Of a DNA stretch of 64,000 nt, positions 62,651 to 64,000 are shown piece after piece. Positions within the stretch are counted from its first letter, which is position 1. Every line of letters begins with the position of its first letter. Origin of the DNA: Bradyrhizobium sp. Rc3b (GTDB lineage: Bacteria; Pseudomonadota; Alphaproteobacteria; Rhizobiales; Xanthobacteraceae); NCBI RefSeq assembly GCF_900114915.1, contig NZ_FOUS01000015.1, positions 62,001 through 126,000 of the forward strand, written 5' to 3'. The translations under genes were made by a program, and so were the position numbers. Under the pieces are notes generated by a model. The model was not told the DNA's origin, did no database searches, and saw only the letters and a program-made list of their open reading frames with translations.

Positions 62651-64000
62651 TTAATGCGCGGCGGCAAGCCCAAGCGCATCCGCGATGACGCGAAACACTT
62701 CCGTATTGTCCATCGAACCCTGCACGCGCTCGCTGCCAGGTCCGGTCGCGGTCAGGATGACGTCCTCACCCGAATGCACACTGGCGCCGATCATCGCCGG
62801 CAGATTGCCCGGGCGCAGCACGACGCCTGGAACATCCTTGTATCTGTCGTTGGCCTTGAACGTCCCGTCCTCCGCACCCTTCACGGTCGGCTCGTTGGGA
62901 TTGTCGAGCTTCGGGCGGAACGTCTCGTAATGGTCCGGCAGGCTGGCCGAGAAGATGGCAAGCCGCCGGCTCACGTCGATGCGGGCCGGATAACCCTCCG
63001 CATCCGGCGCCGGATAATTCGGAAACCCGGCCTGATCGTAGACGCCGACGCGCTCGCGCAGCGGCACGTTGGGCGCGGTGCCCATGTCGTCATTCACCGT
63101 GCCGACGAGGCTGTTGGGATGATTGTGGTCCGCCAACACCAGGATGAGGGTGTCCTCGCCGCGCGCGCGCGCCCATTCACGGGTCTGGCGCACCGCGTTG
63201 TCGAGCATGATCGTGTCGAAGACGGCGCGCTCCATGTCGAGCAAATGCGCGTATTTGTCGATCATTCCGGACTCGACCATCAGGAAGAAGCCAGCCTCGT
63301 TCTTCGCCAGGATGTTCAGCGCTGCCTGCACCTGCTCGGTCAAGTCAGGTTGCTCGGGAAATTTCTTCACGCCGCCGCCTCTGAGGAATTTACGATCCAG
63401 CGCGCCGTCCATGTTGCCGGTGGCGAACAGGCCGAGCAGCTTGCTGGTCTCCGGCTTTGCGGCAGAAGCGCCGAGCTCGCCCGCGGTGGTCACCACCTGA
63501 TAGCCTGCGTCACGAAACTTCGCGATGTAGTCGGTCTCGTCCTTGCGCTTGGAGCCGGCGGCGGATTTCGGCAGGAAATTCGCGCTGCCGCCGCCCATCA
63601 GCACATCCGGCTTGGCCGCGAACAACTGCTCGACGATCTCGTCATAGGCCGCGCGCCGGCGCGTGTGCGCGACCATCGCCGCCGGCGTTGCGTCCTCGAT
63701 CTCGGTGTTGGTGACGACGCCGATCGCTATGCCGAGCCGCCTCCGGGCAAGGCTCGTGATGGTTTCGACCCGGGGATCGTCGAACGGGCTTGCGGTGCGG
63801 TCCGCGTAGACGCCGAGGGCGTTGACGGCAGCCTTGTGCCCGGTCGCATAGGCGCTGGCCGAGTTCGCGGAGTCCGTGATGATCGAGTCCGAGCCCGCGG
63901 TCGCCACCAGTGCCATGTGAGGCATGTCGTCGATAGCGAGCTTGCCGCGGCTCTTGCCCTCCGAGATGCCCTTGGACAGGATTCGGGCCGCGACCCGATG
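62651..64000 (-). CDS. Alkaline phosphatase (partial, 5' end beyond window)
   Basis: Metal-dependent phosphomonoesterase, periplasmic in the family. The visible 450 codons run off the right edge; the open frame continues upstream of the first ATG at 63925 as ARILSKGISEGKSRGKLAID, so the true start is outside. The nucleophile Ser is in ITDSANSASAYATGHKAAVN, metal ligands in DTLILVLADHNHPNS, FFLMVESGMIDKYAH and HSGEDVILTATGP. The signal peptide is not seen. Its substrate is probably phosphate esters. Confidence 0.92.
   Translation of the reverse strand, partial: HRVAARILSKGISEGKSRGKLAIDDMPHMALVATAGSDSIITDSANSASAYATGHKAAVNALGVYADRTASPFDDPRVETITSLARRRLGIAIGVVTNTEIEDATPAAMVAHTRRRAAYDEIVEQLFAAKPDVLMGGGSANFLPKSAAGSKRKDETDYIAKFRDAGYQVVTTAGELGASAAKPETSKLLGLFATGNMDGALDRKFLRGGGVKKFPEQPDLTEQVQAALNILAKNEAGFFLMVESGMIDKYAHLLDMERAVFDTIMLDNAVRQTREWARARGEDTLILVLADHNHPNSLVGTVNDDMGTAPNVPLRERVGVYDQAGFPNYPAPDAEGYPARIDVSRRLAIFSASLPDHYETFRPKLDNPNEPTVKGAEDGTFKANDRYKDVPGVVLRPGNLPAMIGASVHSGEDVILTATGPGSERVQGSMDNTEVFRVIADALGLAAAH

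Overview
The window looks like a chromosomal segment of a slow-growing rhizobium-type alphaproteobacterium, most likely Bradyrhizobium (Nitrobacteraceae). It is GC-rich with strong GC3 bias. The malonate-CoA ligase is nearly identical, in remembered sequence, to the Rhodopseudomonas palustris enzyme. An aconitase gene sits upstream of a ccmABCDG (cycVWZXY) cytochrome c maturation operon, an arrangement described in Bradyrhizobium japonicum. The intergenic spaces carry several families of dispersed palindromic repeats typical of this lineage. There are no phage genes, insertion sequences, CRISPR arrays, tRNAs or rRNAs, so this is mostly core genome.

Layout. 0.2-4.2 kb: SGNH arylesterase divergent from a LolD/FtsX-type ABC exporter pair. 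4.5-6.7 kb: Bax inhibitor-1 family membrane protein, GNAT acetyltransferase, DUF2794 protein. 6.9-7.1 kb: a strongly structured non-coding region ending in a terminator (candidate small RNA). 7.3-14.5 kb: DUF1223 protein, aconitase, ccmA-B-C-D-G. 14.7-20.6 kb: YciB, FtsY, pseudouridine synthase, DUF2336 protein, MtaB, DapF. 20.8-24.3 kb: exported GyrI-like and SIMPL proteins, a small exported protein, a Tat-exported metallo-beta-lactamase-fold hydrolase. 24.6-28.4 kb: ffh-rpsP-rimM-trmD-rplS. 28.8-33.7 kb: leuC and leuD separated by small secreted proteins, a DUF1330 protein and a zincin. 33.7-44.0 kb: glycosyltransferase, DUF6455 protein, Crp/Fnr regulator, HpcH/HpaI-type CoA lyase, beta-carbonic anhydrase, asd, two exported or membrane hypotheticals, hexapeptide acetyltransferase, leuB, MFS transporter. 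44.1-50.1 kb: molybdopterin oxidoreductase plus cytochrome b, fasciclin protein, SDR divergent from matB, TSUP permease. 50.6-54.1 kb: sdhCDAB. 54.2-62.6 kb: hybrid histidine kinase, BacA-like ABC transporter, FkbM methyltransferase, VOC protein, proline-rich small ORF, very proline-rich OmpA-family protein. The last gene, an alkaline phosphatase, runs off the right edge.

Functional themes are central carbon and amino-acid metabolism (AcnA, SdhCDAB, LeuCDB, Asd, DapF, MatB), cytochrome c maturation, protein targeting and translation (FtsY, Ffh, S16, L19, RimM, TrmD, MtaB), and envelope functions. No wholly new defence or mobile system was found. The most unusual observations are the candidate structured RNA, dispersed repeats that reach into coding ends or split the ccm operon, a 15-bp tandem repeat in a histidine kinase catalytic domain, a FadR-type operator-like palindrome upstream of sdhC, and two exported proteins with extreme low-complexity linkers.
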